Assembly: GCA_019637295.1 (NCBI GenBank)
Contig: JAHBVX010000010.1
Location: 1-64,000, forward strand
DNA from: Polyangiaceae bacterium
GTDB taxonomy: Bacteria; Myxococcota_A; Polyangia; Polyangiales; Polyangiaceae
Reading direction: 5' to 3'
DNA: 64,000 nt
How positions within the stretch are numbered: position 1 is the first letter of the stretch; each line of letters opens with the position of its first letter. This document shows positions 10,203 to 20,000 of this stretch, piece after piece. The notes under the pieces are model-generated. The model did not search any database. It had not been told where the DNA came from and was given only the letters and a program-made list of their open reading frames with translations. Position numbers and translations under genes: made by a program.

Positions 10203-10739
10203 CGTCGGCGCACACCTGACGGAACGAGCAGCCAGAGCGCCTGGCGCAGAAGCTGGTCCTCCGTCAAAGGCCACTCGATCGAAACGCGCTCGATTGCTCT
10301 GCCCGAGCGCTGGACGCTGGAGTCCTTCCCTTTCAAGAAGCAGCCCGGAGTCTCGCAGAAGCTGATCCGGGGCTTCGCCGAGCTCGATTTCATCGCCAAA
10401 GCCGAGAACATCGTGTTGATCGGGCCGACCGGCGTCGGCAAGACAGGACTGGCGTCGGGGCTGCTGCTCAAGGCTCTGCAGAACGGTCACCGAGGGCTCT
10501 TCGTGCGCGCCCAGGACCTCTTCGACGACATGTACGCATCATTGGCCGATCGCTCGAGTCGCAAGCTCATCGACCGCCTGGCGCGTGTCGACGTGCTGGT
10601 GATCGACGAGATGGGCTATCTGAACTTGAAGCCCGAACAAGCCAACATCTTCTTCAAGTTGATGGAGGAGCGCTATCGCCGTCGCGCCACCATCGTCTAC
10701 GTTACTTGGAATCAACCTTCTGCTGTCTTTCGAGGTTGA
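10203..10739 (+). pseudogene. istB: IstB-like ATPase fragment (IS21-family transposition helper), truncated at both ends
   Basis: The frame contains ERWTLESFPFKKQPGVS, then the Walker A GPTGVGKT, FVRAQDLFDDM, the Walker B VLVIDEMGYL and YRRRATIVYVTW. These define IstB, the AAA+ helper of IS21-family transposition. The N-terminus (about 50 residues) and everything after the sensor strand are missing. At about 10705 the frame leaves the family and ends in NQPSAVFRG. The matching istA is absent. The right junction coincides with the upstream region of the tyrosine recombinase, so a later insertion or recombination cut this gene. Confidence 0.85.
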
Positions 10740-10752
10740 TCCAAGGTGAGGC

Positions 10753-11595
10753 ATGGCGATTCATGATGAGCAGATTCGCTGGGAGCGTTTCCCGCAAACC
10801 AAGCGTTGTGCTGAGGCCAAGCAGTGGCTCGAGATTCAGCACATGCTCGGGCTCGCACCCAACACGATCGAGGCGTACGGGCGTGGGTTGGAGGACTTCC
10901 TCGGTTGGTGCAAGCGCACCAAGGTCAAGGTGCTGTCGGCAAGCCGAGCAGATGTCGCGGCCTACGTCGGCGACTTGCGCAAGCGGCCCGGTCCGCATGG
11001 CAAAGGCGTCGTCGCGCTGGAGTCTGGATCGGGCCTGTCCAACGCGACGATGCAGCAGCGCCTCACGGCCGTACGGCTCTTCTTCGACTTCCTGATCGAG
11101 GAGGGACGCCGAGATGCCAACCCCGTGGGGCGCGGGCGGTACACGGCCGGCAAGGGGTTCGGGGGCGGCGGGCGCGAGCGCGGCCTGCTGCCTCGACGCA
11201 AGCGGCTGCCGTGGATCCCCTCCGAGCAGGAATGGCACCGCCTGCTCGAACATGCGCGGCAAGACAGCGTGCGCAATCGCTGCATGCTCGCGCTGGCGTA
11301 CGATGCTGCGCTTCGCCGCGAGGAGCTCTGCCGACTCGATTCGTCGGACCTCCAGCCCGCTCATCGGCTGCTGCGTATTCGTGCAGAGACGAGCAAGAGC
11401 AGGCAGGACCGCGTGGTGCCGTACTCAGAAACGACGGGCGTCTTGCTGTCGGCGTACCTCGCGCATCGGCGTGATCTCTCGCGCAAGCGTGGGCCGCTCT
11501 TCCTGTCCGGGCCAAGGGCGCCACCCGTCCCGCGCACGGCCGCTGCAGCGCCGCCCGAACAGCTGCAGTTGCCGTTCGGAGTGGCGAGCAGGTGA
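10753..11595 (+). pseudogene. Tyrosine recombinase/integrase lacking its C-terminal catalytic half
   Basis: The N-terminal SAM-like core-binding domain is present (LAPNTIEAYGRGLEDFLGWC, TMQQRLTAVRLFFDFLI.EG). The start of the catalytic domain follows: AYDAALRREELCRL carries the first catalytic Arg, and TSKSRQDRVVPYS carries the beta-strand Lys. After GPLFLS the sequence turns to Pro/Ala/Arg-rich text, so the HxLRH box, the second His/Trp and the nucleophilic Tyr are missing. It should be inactive. It sits about 100 bp inside the right island repeat, a typical place for an integrase. The start ATG 10753 is supported by AAGGTGAGG upstream. Confidence 0.8.
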
Positions 11596-11996
11596 GGTCT
11601 GCGCGCGAGCGACCTCACCAGACGCGAAGGTGCGCCTACCCACCGCCTACCCACTCCCATTCGACCTCGCCTCCGCACCGGCCCGCGCGCGCACCACCCC
11701 AGCACCACCCCATCCGTGAGGTCGTATCCGGTTCTCGACCCCAGCCCACTCCCGCCCCACGGTCCCGTACCCGAGAACTGGACAGGTTTTGGCAGTTCGA
11801 TTTTCCTACGCGCCGCTGGCGCTACAACGGCGTGATCTACTACGCCCCCGACGACACCGCCGTGTTCGTCCCCAAGCAGCGCGGGATTGATCAGACCTTG
11901 AACTTCGCACGCACCGGCGCGTGGTTGTTCCTGATCGGCGTGCTCGTGCTGCCGCTGGCGATCAGCGCGGCCGTCGTGCTAGTCGCCAATCGCTGA
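11592..11996 (+). CDS. DUF5808 domain protein, 5' end uncertain
   Basis: The conserved part is at the C-terminus: RWRYNGVIYYAPDDTAVFVP, then KQRGIDQTLNFARTGAW and one hydrophobic membrane span (LFLIGVLVLPLAISAAVVLV). This is the DUF5808 pattern, usually a small membrane protein of unknown role. The first 70 codons are Pro/Arg-rich and cover the right direct repeat, so they are probably not native. GTG 11592, overlapping the integrase stop, is the only regular start in frame before the domain (others are CTG 11775 or GTG 11835). The gene may have lost its real 5' end when the island inserted. Confidence 0.5.
   Translation: MRSARERPHQTRRCAYPPPTHSHSTSPPHRPARAPPQHHPIREVVSGSRPQPTPAPRSRTRELDRFWQFDFPTRRWRYNGVIYYAPDDTAVFVPKQRGIDQTLNFARTGAWLFLIGVLVLPLAISAAVVLVANR
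11696..11813 (+). repeat. Right copy of the ~120-bp direct repeat flanking the island
   Basis: This is the counterpart of 1-131. It is continuous with the DUF5808 reading frame on its right, so it is likely the ancestral location. It lacks the 13-bp duplication found in the left copy. Confidence 0.85.
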
Positions 11997-12023
11997 CGGC
12001 GACCCGAACGCCCCCTCGCGCTG

Positions 12024-13376
12024 TCACGCCTTCGCGGCCCGCTTGCCCCGGTCGATGTCCGCCTGCGTGACGTTGATGGTCATCTTGTGGAACAGCGTCG
12101 GGTACACGGGATTCCAGAGTGCGTCGAACGTGCGCCCCGCGTGATCCGCCGCGGCCACCCGCGGGGGCAGCGTCACCGTCATGGTGACTGGTTGGTCCGG
12201 CATGTCCGGGCGTTCCACGACGACCTCGAAGACGTATTCGTCGCCACTGCGATGCGTCCTGGACAACACCCGCCCGCGAACGGGGATGCACCCGCGCAAG
12301 ACCGAGAGCCTATACCTGCGGCCATGTCGGACCAGAGCGACGCCCCCGAGGACTACGGCGCCACCCAGCGCGGCGAGCGCGCCAGCCTGCAGCCCGTAGC
12401 CGTCCCACGCACGGGTGAACGCGATTCCGAACACGAACAAGGAGCCAAATGCCATTTTGAGGCCTCGTTCACTGGAACGACTCGGCACGCGATGCAGCAT
12501 CGTGAGCAGCGCGCGCTCCATCGCAATGGGAAACGAACGTGGGCACTGCACGAGCTTGGGGCGATCATGGACGTGTCGCGCGATCGCGACGAGCGAGCTG
12601 TGCCGTCGCTCGCTCTCGTGAACGAGGACGTTCACCGCGCCCGTGAGATCCCCTAGGTGCTCCAGCGCGTGCGCTTGGTTGACCGCCGCGGCGGTGCGCA
12701 TGCTGGCGTGAACGGGTACGGCCCCGGGGGCCCTGCCGAGCAGCTGCACGACTCTCTCGTAGTCCCCTTGCTTGTTCGCGAGCCCCGCGGAAGATAGGCG
12801 GTAGCAGGAGTCCGCCAGCAGATCGGAGCTGTTTGGGGCCATGCGATCGAGCCACGCTCGCGCGTCGTCGAACGCATCGGTGGCGACCGAGCCGTTGACC
12901 ATGACGCTGAAACCGAACGCACGCAGAGGCGACGCCCACAGCGCCTCCGTCGTCGCCTCCCAGTACCCCCGACGGGCCAGGGAACCCGCGTCCGACCCGC
13001 CGACGCGCCGCGCCGCAGCGGCGACCGAAGACGTGATGTGCAGCAGCTCGTGCGCGGCCTCCGGATCGTGGGGCTCTTGCTGCACTCGTTCGAGCCGCTC
13101 GACCCAAGCTCGATGGGCCCGGGCGACTTCCGTCGTGAGGACCTCCGCGAACTCGATCACGCCCGGGGGCGTCACCCACGGGTCGTCGAGTTGCTGGCGG
13201 AGCTGGTCGAGGCGCGCTGACTCGGGCAGCTCCGCGCTGCGCCCCAGCGACACGACCCGTACCTCGGGGACGGCCTGTTCGCGCCCGCAGCTCGGGCAGC
13301 GCGCCGTGGTCGCTCGATCCCCCACGACGATGGGCTTGCCGCAAGAGGCACGGCCGCACCCGAACGTTGGGATCAT
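12024..13376 (-). CDS. Zinc-ribbon, helical-repeat membrane protein of unknown function
   Basis: The 450-aa product begins with a possible zinc ribbon (CGRASCGKPIVVGD...CPSCGREQ, residues about 7-34). A long alpha-helical region with TPR-like spacing follows (YERVVQLLGRAPGAV, AAAVNQAHALEHLGDLTGA). Two hydrophobic segments lie near residues 315-360 (GLKMAFGSLFVFGIAF, AGALAALGGAVVLGGVALV). The soluble C-terminal domain has beta character (RGRVLSRTHRSGDEYVFEVV). No enzymatic motif is seen. It is divergent from the RCC1-type lipoprotein across a 110-bp promoter region. The overall layout resembles myxobacterial envelope or sensor proteins. Confidence 0.65.
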   Translation of the reverse strand: MIPTFGCGRASCGKPIVVGDRATTARCPSCGREQAVPEVRVVSLGRSAELPESARLDQLRQQLDDPWVTPPGVIEFAEVLTTEVARAHRAWVERLERVQQEPHDPEAAHELLHITSSVAAAARRVGGSDAGSLARRGYWEATTEALWASPLRAFGFSVMVNGSVATDAFDDARAWLDRMAPNSSDLLADSCYRLSSAGLANKQGDYERVVQLLGRAPGAVPVHASMRTAAAVNQAHALEHLGDLTGAVNVLVHESERRHSSLVAIARHVHDRPKLVQCPRSFPIAMERALLTMLHRVPSRSSERGLKMAFGSLFVFGIAFTRAWDGYGLQAGALAALGGAVVLGGVALVRHGRRYRLSVLRGCIPVRGRVLSRTHRSGDEYVFEVVVERPDMPDQPVTMTVTLPPRVAAADHAGRTFDALWNPVYPTLFHKMTINVTQADIDRGKRAAKA

Positions 13377-13486
13377 AAGGGCGGCGCTCCTTGACCGCCG
13401 TCCGGTACCCAGCCTCCGACATCGGAGCGCGGAGACTACCAGAATCGACTACGGGAACGCGAGCCCAGGTCGTGTAGCATGGCGCC

Positions 13487-13930
13487 ATGTGCACGCTGCG
13501 ATGGGCGACCGGCTTGTTGATGCTGGCCTGCGCGCAGCCGCGGGGCCCCGCGGCGGAGGACGGTTCGGCGCACGCACCTCGCGGCGTGGGTGCTGCCGCG
13601 GGCAATGCCGTCGCGCCGGATGCCGAACCGCCCACGCGGGGGCAGCCCGGCCTCGAGGACACGAGCTGGGCTCCGCCCGAGCCGAGCCGCGCCAAGCTCG
13701 GCGTTGGGCAAGGCTTTCGTTGCGAGATCGTGAAGGACACGGCAGCGTGCGTCGCCACCCAGCTCTCCTTCCACTGCCCTGGGGATCAACCTCCGGGTCC
13801 CGTGCTGGCGCGTGTCGACTCGGTGGTGGAGGTCGGCGCGGGCGAGCGACACGCGTGCTTCGTGGATCGCGCTGGACACGTTCACTGTGCCGGGCTGAAC
13901 GAAGCGGGCGGGCTCGGGGACGGCACCCGC
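13487..13930 (+). pseudogene. RCC1-repeat-type lipoprotein, 3' end lost to an IS91 remnant
   Basis: The frame starts with a lipoprotein signal (MCTLRWATGLLMLACAQPRG). A low-complexity linker and a Cys-containing domain follow (GFRCEIVKDTAACVATQ), then the first RCC1-like blade VVEVGAGERHACFVDRAGHV and CAGLNEAGGLGDGT. Such proteins normally have several blades. Here the match ends at about 13930, exactly where transposase-like coding begins. The continuing frame is out of register with any known domain. The fragment may still yield a short secreted protein. Confidence 0.6.
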
Positions 13931-14584
13931 CGAGGTGGTGAGCGCGTTCATGGGAGAGGTGGACCGCTCTCTGCGCTGGCGCGCGAAGCGCGAGCTCGAC
14001 ATCGCGAGCGTGTCGCAAGCCCACCCTGGGGCCGTAGTCGCCGTGCAGAGGACGGACAGTGCCCTGCGATTGAACGTCCACATGCACGCCCTCGTGCTCG
14101 ACGGCGTCTACGTGCACGCAAGCGATGACCCGCGCTCTCCGCTCGAGTTTCGCGAGCTCGACACGCCCACGCACGCCGACATGGCCGAGGTTGCCGCGCG
14201 CACCGCGGCCCGCGTCGAGCGCATTCTGCGCGCGCACGGCCGGAGCCTCGACCCCGAGCTCGGTGACGACACGCCGCTCGAGCTCGTCTTCGACGAGCCC
14301 GGCCTGGCGGCGTGCTACGCCGCCGCCGCGCAGGGCGTCGCGGTGAGCGGTGACCGGGCCGGCAAGCCGCCGCTCCGCCTCGTAGCGTCGCTGGCCCCCC
14401 CGCGCGCCCGCGCGCCGCCGACGCGACCGACGAGCCCATCGCCGAGGTGCGCGGGATCAACCTCCACGCCGCCCAGGTCGTGGACGGCCGGGACCGCCGA
14501 AGAGTGGAGCGTCTTTGTAAGTACATCACGCGCCCACCAGTCGCCCAGGACCGCCTCACGGTAACCGTTCAGGGGTGGGGTTGA
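13931..14584 (+). pseudogene. IS91-family (Y2 rolling-circle type) transposase remnant
   Basis: The segment VVAVQRTDSALRLNVHMHAL and VLDGVYVH is the conserved LNvHxHxLvxDGvY core of IS91/IS801 transposases. Further on, in a different frame, DEPIAEVRGINLHAAQVVDG, then RRVERLCKYITRPPVAQDRL matches the later RYxxRPPxAxeRL block and ends at 14582-14584. At least one frameshift lies near 14395. The HUH-containing N-terminal part and the catalytic Tyr region are not intact. Insertion of this element truncated the RCC1-type gene upstream. Confidence 0.75.
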
Positions 14585-14616
14585 GCGGGTGAGGCGCGCC
14601 GTGCGATTCCGTCCGC

Positions 14617-15006
14617 ATGACCAACACCACGAGCGCCCAGGATCTGGGCCAGCGTATCGAGCAGATGATCACGGAGCACATCACGGCGAGCCGTGCCTGC
14701 GCGCAGGAGGCTGTCGTCCGCGCGTTCGCGACGGCGGCAAGTTCGAGCCGGCCTAAAGGCGCTCCTCGCCCGGCCCGGCCGGCGTCTGGCAAGAAGCGGC
14801 CCTCAGCCGAGATCGCCGCGCTTGGGGAGCGGTTCTACGAGGTGGTATGCGCGAAGCCGGGCGAGACGATGGCAGTGCTGAGGGCCGACGTCGGCGCGTC
14901 GGCGCGGGAACCTTCCCGGTCAGTGGCGCTGCTTCGCCGCGCTGGTCGCGTTCGCGCAGTCGGCAGTCGCCACCTCACGCGTTATTTCCCGCTGTCGGGT
15001 TCGTGA
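14617..15006 (+). CDS. Small hypothetical protein with winged-helix-like C-terminus
   Basis: This 129-aa protein has an N-terminal helix (DLGQRIEQMITEHITASRAC, QEAVVRAFATAA), a basic Pro/Ala linker and a C-terminal segment. That segment (AALGERFYEVVCAKPGETMA, then ADVGASAREPSRSVALLRRA, then VRAVGSRHLTRYFPL) looks like a winged helix-turn-helix with a final wing strand. The pattern suggests a DNA-associated accessory protein of mobile elements, which fits its place between an IS91 remnant and an IS66 copy. It runs convergent with the IS66 transposase gene, separated by 9 bp. The function is inferred. Confidence 0.5.
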   Translation: MTNTTSAQDLGQRIEQMITEHITASRACAQEAVVRAFATAASSSRPKGAPRPARPASGKKRPSAEIAALGERFYEVVCAKPGETMAVLRADVGASAREPSRSVALLRRAGRVRAVGSRHLTRYFPLSGS

Positions 15007-15015
15007 GGCTGGCGC

Positions 15016-16437
15016 TCACGCCGTCGCGTTGGCGAACAGGGATGGCGCTTCCGTCTTGTCGTGCTGCGCGTTGCAACACGCGGTGAGAAACCGCAGGACG
15101 TTTTTGTTCTGCTTGCGGGCAGTGTGGGCGACAGTCATCAGGTTCTCCGCGAAGACGTTGCCGCGCTCGCTCTGGGTCCCGAAGGATCGCTTCCTCCACA
15201 GGACGAAAGCACGGATCTCTCGCTCGCCATGATTGTTCGTAGGCTCCACGCCCTCGGTCTCGACGAAGGTCCAGAGCGCAGCCTTGTGCGCCAGGATGTC
15301 GGCGCAAGACCCCGACTAGCCCGCGGTCTCCGAGCCCGAAGCGCGTTGGATCAATGCCTCCATCTGCTGCCGGACGGGACCCATCCGCGCCACGAATTGG
15401 TCGCGGTCGAGCTTGCCCGACTTGAATTCGTGCCAGTAGTCGAAGACGAGTCCCGTGTAATCGAGCAGTTCCTTGCCAAACTTGCCGGCTGGCCCGTCGC
15501 GCTCCGAGAACGACACGAACTTGCGCAGCAAGTGGGCCCAGCAAACTTGCCGGCGCTCCATCGCCCAGAATCCGAGTGCCTTGGCGCGGTCGCTCACCAA
15601 GATCCCGTGCAGCGCGCCGTACAGCGGTTGGAGCGTCGCCTTGGCATTGTCGGCCACGATCTTGAACACCGTGACCGTGGCCGAGGCGAGCACCCACAGT
15701 GCCATCGTCACACCGGCCTGCGACCAGCTCGTCCCATCCGTGTGCTTGATGTCGGCGTGCTGAACCCGCGTCCACGCTTCGTCCACCGCGGGCTGGACGG
15801 CGTCGCTCACGCGCGCCTCCACGGCGCTCAAGGCTCCGAGCGATACCTGGACGCCGAGGATGTCCGAGAGCAGCTCCACCGCCCTGCGCCGGCTCAGGTG
15901 GTAGAAGCCAGTGAGCAGCGCCATCACCGCCATCAGCCGGGGGCCGAACGCCGAGGCCGGGATCACGCCTCCGTCGTATGCGGCGCGCGTCCGGTAGCGA
16001 CAGCATGGGCACGTCACAGCATGTCGGCGCCACTCGGTTGTGTATGGCTCGAACGGTGGGATCTCGGTCTGCTGATAGCGCGTCGCCGACGGGTCGGGAA
16101 CCCGCGGAAGTAGTTTCCAGCAGTTCTCGCACTCCGGAGGGAATAGGTCGACGAACCTGCTGACCTTGTCCTCGGGCACCAGCTGACGGTGTGAACCGAC
16201 GTGGCCTTTCTGCGCGCCGCGCTTGCTCTCCTTGCGCTTCGCCTTGTCCTTGTTCCGACGCTTGCGTCGCTCGTCGGGTGTATCCGTGGACGGAGGCTTG
16301 TGCGAGTTGCTCGAATTCTGCCCCACGCGTGCGAGTAGCTCGGCAACCTGTCGCTCGAGCTCCGCGATCCGCGCGTCGCGCTGCCGAAGCTGAGCCTCCT
16401 GCTCCTCGATCCGGTCGTCGCGCCAGTCACGCTCCAC
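15016..16437 (-). pseudogene. tnpC: IS66-family transposase (TnpC) with an in-frame TAG
   Basis: The upstream 373 codons carry an N-terminal leucine-zipper helix (AQLRQRDARIAELERQVAEL), the GQNSSNSHKPPSTD motif, a CxxC zinc region and the DDE-type catalytic part (HTDGTSWSQAG, LVSDRAKALGFWAMER). A TAG at 15316-15318 follows SGSETAG. After it the same frame continues without shift as CADILAHKAALWTFVETEGV, then EPTNNHGEREIRAFVLWRKR with the catalytic Glu region. A single nonsense mutation therefore splits an otherwise full-length (about 473-aa) transposase. tnpA and tnpB are not seen. Terminal inverted repeats were not resolved. Confidence 0.85.
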
Positions 16438-16567
16438 GAAGAGCGGAATGCCCGAAGCCTGGCCTCATGGAAAGCACAATTCGCGAATGGAACGATATCG
16501 ATCACTTACGCGTGCGCCGACCCGGCGTGGCCACCCCCGTGAACGGTTACCATCGCACCGGGCGAGA

Positions 16568-16844
16568 CGGTTCACCCCCACGTGCGTGGGGACGACGGAG
16601 GCACCTAGGCTCGCGCCAGCGCCAGCGACCGGTTCACCCCCACGTGCGTGGGGACGACGTGACACGAGGGTCCTCCTTGGATGCACGAGGAGCGGTTCAC
16701 CCCCACGTGCGTGGGGACGACCGGGCCTCGCTCGTCACTGGGCGCGCCGTCTTCGGTTCACCCCCACGTGCGTGGGGACGACTTGTTTTGGTTCGTTTGT
16801 TCATGCTCTGTCCTCCGGTTCACCCCCACGTGCGTGGGGACGAC
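16568..16844 (-). CRISPR. Orphan type I-E-like CRISPR array: 5 identical 29-bp repeats, 4 spacers
   Basis: Repeats lie at 16568-16596, 16630-16658, 16693-16721, 16754-16782 and 16816-16844. All are identical, starting CGGTTCACCCCCACGTGC and ending GGGGACGAC. Spacers are 33, 34, 32 and 33 bp. On the minus strand the repeat begins GTCGTCCCCACGC and ends GGGTGAACCG, matching the class of type I-E repeats, so transcription is probably right to left. The stem CCCCACG/CGTGGGG is visible. No cas gene is present in the window. The spacer at 16783-16815 is AT-richer than its surroundings, which suggests foreign origin. Confidence 0.93.
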
Positions 16845-16845
16845 G

Positions 16846-17004
16846 ATGCAACGCCAACGTGCGTACCGCCAGATCCTGCGCGCGCTCATCGCCCGGCCGC
16901 GTCGGGTCATCCCGTCTCTGGTCGGCAAGCTCTCGCTGGCCCCGTCCGCCCTCGCACCGGGTCTGTACGAGCGGCTCATGGTTCGCTCGGTGGCGCGCGG
17001 CTGA
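16846..17004 (+). pseudogene. 3' fragment of a gene, possibly a short-chain dehydrogenase, abutting the CRISPR array
   Basis: The frame starts one base after the last CRISPR repeat. It reads MQRQRAYRQILRALIARPRR, then VIPSLVGKLSLAPSALAPGL, then YERLMVRSVARG-stop. This resembles the C-terminal tail of SDR-type oxidoreductases (LPAPLYERLM-like), but it is too short to be sure. The rest of the gene is absent and replaced by the array, so it is presumably a remnant. Confidence 0.4.
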
Positions 17005-17054
17005 GGGCCCCCCTCGCCGTGGGAGCGCGCCGGCGTTATAGGCGCGGCTCGGCC

Positions 17055-20000
17055 ATGCACCCCATCTCCGTCGAGCGCGCGTGGACGCACAACCTGAAGG
17101 GCGTCAGCCTGCGCCTCGAGCCGGGGACGGTGGTGGTCTTCACCGGGGTCTCCAGCGCGGGCAAGAGCAGCCTGGCGCTCGACACCCTGTACGCCGAGGG
17201 CCAGCGGCGCTTCGTGGAGAGCTTCAGCCCCTATGCGCGGCAGTTCCTCGAGCGCCTCGAGCGACCTCCGGTGGATCGCCTAGAGCCCATCGCCGCCGCG
17301 ATCGCGGTGGATCGCTCGGCGCCCGTCAAGAGCTCGCGCTCGACGGTCGCCACCATGGCGGATCTCGAGCCCTACTTGGCCGCGCTGTTCACCCGCGAGG
17401 CGCAGCCCGTGTGCCCGGTCCACGACGCGGAGGGGGTGGCGCTCGATGTTGCGGGCGCCGTGGGTCGCGCGCTCGGGCTGGGCGTAGACCGGGCGGTGCT
17501 CACCCACCCCCTCCACGTGCGCAGCGCGGAGCACTACCTCGAGGTGCGCGACAACCTCGCGCACGACGGCTATCGCCGGGTGTGGCTCGCGGGGCAAGCG
17601 CGCGAGATCGACACCGTCAAGCCGTCGGAGGTGCTCGGACCCGAGCTCGAGGTGGTGCTCGACCGGGTGAAGCTCGCGGCGGTGGACGCGTCGCGACTCG
17701 CGCAGGCCATCGAGCAGGGCTGGCAGCGGGGCAAGGGTGTGGTGCACGTACACACGCCGAGTCGAGACCTGCTGCTGCGCCAGGGCATCTCGTGCCCCGA
17801 GTGCGCGCGCCCCCTCGAGCCGCCGCGCGCGGGGCTGTTCTCCTACGAGTCGCCGCTGGGCGCGTGCCCAGAGTGTCGCGGATTCGGGCGCACCATCGGC
17901 ATCGACTTCCAGAAGGTCATCCCGGATCCCGAGCTGACGCTGAAGAAGCGGGCGATCCGACCTTGGGCCGGCAAGAGCACGACCTGGGAGCGCGCCGAGC
18001 TCGCCAAGCTGTGCCGGCGTCACGACATCCCCATGGACGTGCCGTGGAACCAGCTCGCGGCCGGGCACAAGCGCCTGGTGATCGACGGCGACGGCTCCTT
18101 CGACGCCGGGCTGTTCCCCGGCGTGCAGGGCTGGTTTCAGTGGCTGGAGACGCGCACCTACAAGATGCACGTGCGCGTGCTGCTCTCGCGCTACCGCGCC
18201 TACGAGCTGTGCACCGAGTGTCAGGGGCAGCGGCTCAACCCCACCGCGCTCTCGTACCGCGTTGGCGGACAGACGCTCGCCGAGTGGCACGCGCTCGAGG
18301 TCGGCCTCGCCCGCACGGCGCTCGACGCGATCAGCCCCAAGACTGGGCAAGGAGCGCTGGCCAAGTCCGAGCTGGCTACGCGCTTGGCGTACCTCGAGCG
18401 CGTGGGGCTGTCGTATCTCACCCTGGATCGTCAGGCGCGCACCCTCTCCGGCGGAGAGGCTCAGCGCGTCACCCTCACGCGCGCGCTCGGGACCTCGCTG
18501 CACAACGCGCTGTTCGTGCTGGACGAGCCGACGGTGGGGCTGCACCCGAGCGACGTCGCCCCGCTCGCGCAGATCTTGGGCGAGCTCGCGCTCCGCAACA
18601 ACGTGGTGGTCGTCGTCGAGCACGACCCGGCGCTGATCCTGGCGGCGGATCGCGTGGTCGAGCTCGGGCCCGGCGCGGGTCCCGCGGGTGGACACATCAC
18701 GGCGCGGGGCTCGCTCGCGGAGGTGACGGCGACCGGCGGCGCTACCGCGCGAGCGCTCGCTGGCGTCGGCGAGGCGCGGGCGAGCGGGCGGGAGCCGAGC
18801 GGCTGGCTCTGCATCCACGGCGCCAGCGAGAACAACCTCCGCGACGTGAGCGTCGAGGTCCCGCTCGGGGTGCTGACGGCCGTCACCGGCCCGAGCGGCT
18901 CGGGCAAGAGCACCCTGGCGGTGGACGTCCTGTACCGCGCGCTCGGGCGGCACTTTCGACTCAAAGACGTGCCCGCGCCGGGCCGACATCAGCGGATCGA
19001 TGGCTTGCAAGTGCTTCGCCGGGCCGTGTTGGTCGATCAGTCTCCCCTGGGACGCACGTCGCGCGGCAACGCCGCCACCTACACCAAGGCGTGGGACGTG
19101 CTTCGCGCGCTGTACGCCGCCGAGCCCGAGGCCCAGGCGCGCGGGCTGTCGGCTTCGCACTTCTCGTTCAACGTGGCCGGAGGACGCTGCGACGCGTGCG
19201 CCGGTGAGGGCTACGAGACGGTGGAGATGCAGTTCCTCGCCGACGTGCGGCTGTCGTGTCCGGTGTGCAAGGGGCGGCGGTTCCAAGAGGTCGTGCTCGA
19301 GGTGCGCCATCGCGGGCGCAGCATCGCCGAGCTGCTCGAGGCCACGGTCGACGACGTGCTCCAGAGCTACGCGGCGGTCGCGGCCATCAACCGCGCGCTC
19401 GGCCCGGCCAAGAAGCTCGGGCTCGGCTATCTGGTGATCGGGCAGCCGCTGTCCACGCTCTCGGGCGGGGAGGCGCAGCGGCTCAAGCTCGCGCGGGCGC
19501 TCGGCGACGACAACCGCGGCGCCGTCTACGTGCTCGACGAGCCCAGCGCGGGGCTGCACGCGGACGAGGTGGCGCATCTGCTCGCGGCCTGTGACGCGAT
19601 CCTGGCGGGCGGAGGCAGCGTGGTCGCGGTCGACCACGATCCCGAGCTCATCGCGCGCGCGGATCACATCATCGATCTCGGTCCGGGCGCGGGCCGCGCC
19701 GGTGGCCGTGTGGTCTTCACGGGCAGTCCCGAGCAGGCGCTGGCTGCCGACACCCTCACTGCCGACGCGCTGCGAGCGCGAGCGACTCGCGCGCTGCCGG
19801 CGGCGAAGCCCTCGCGGGGTGAACCTGCGCGAGCTGCGATCGAGGTCGTGCGCGCGCGCGAGCACAACCTGCGAGAGGTCAGCGTGAGGGTGCCGCACCA
19901 GGCGCTCACGGTCGTGACTGGACCGAGCGGCTCGGGCAAGAGCACCCTGGCGTTCGACGTGATCTTCGCCGAGGGGCAGCGGCGCTTCGTGGAGACCCTC

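Noticed and set aside
16568-16844. The CRISPR repeats as a protein-coding tandem repeat (VHPHVRGDD)
   Set aside because: Spacers of 32-34 bp are unrelated in sequence and differ in length modulo three, so the frame is not kept from repeat to repeat.
16191-17054. An in-frame extension upstream of UvrA through the CRISPR array
   Set aside because: The frame translates the CRISPR repeats as VHPHVRGDD units and the antisense of the IS66 gene. UvrA homology begins only at ATG 17055.
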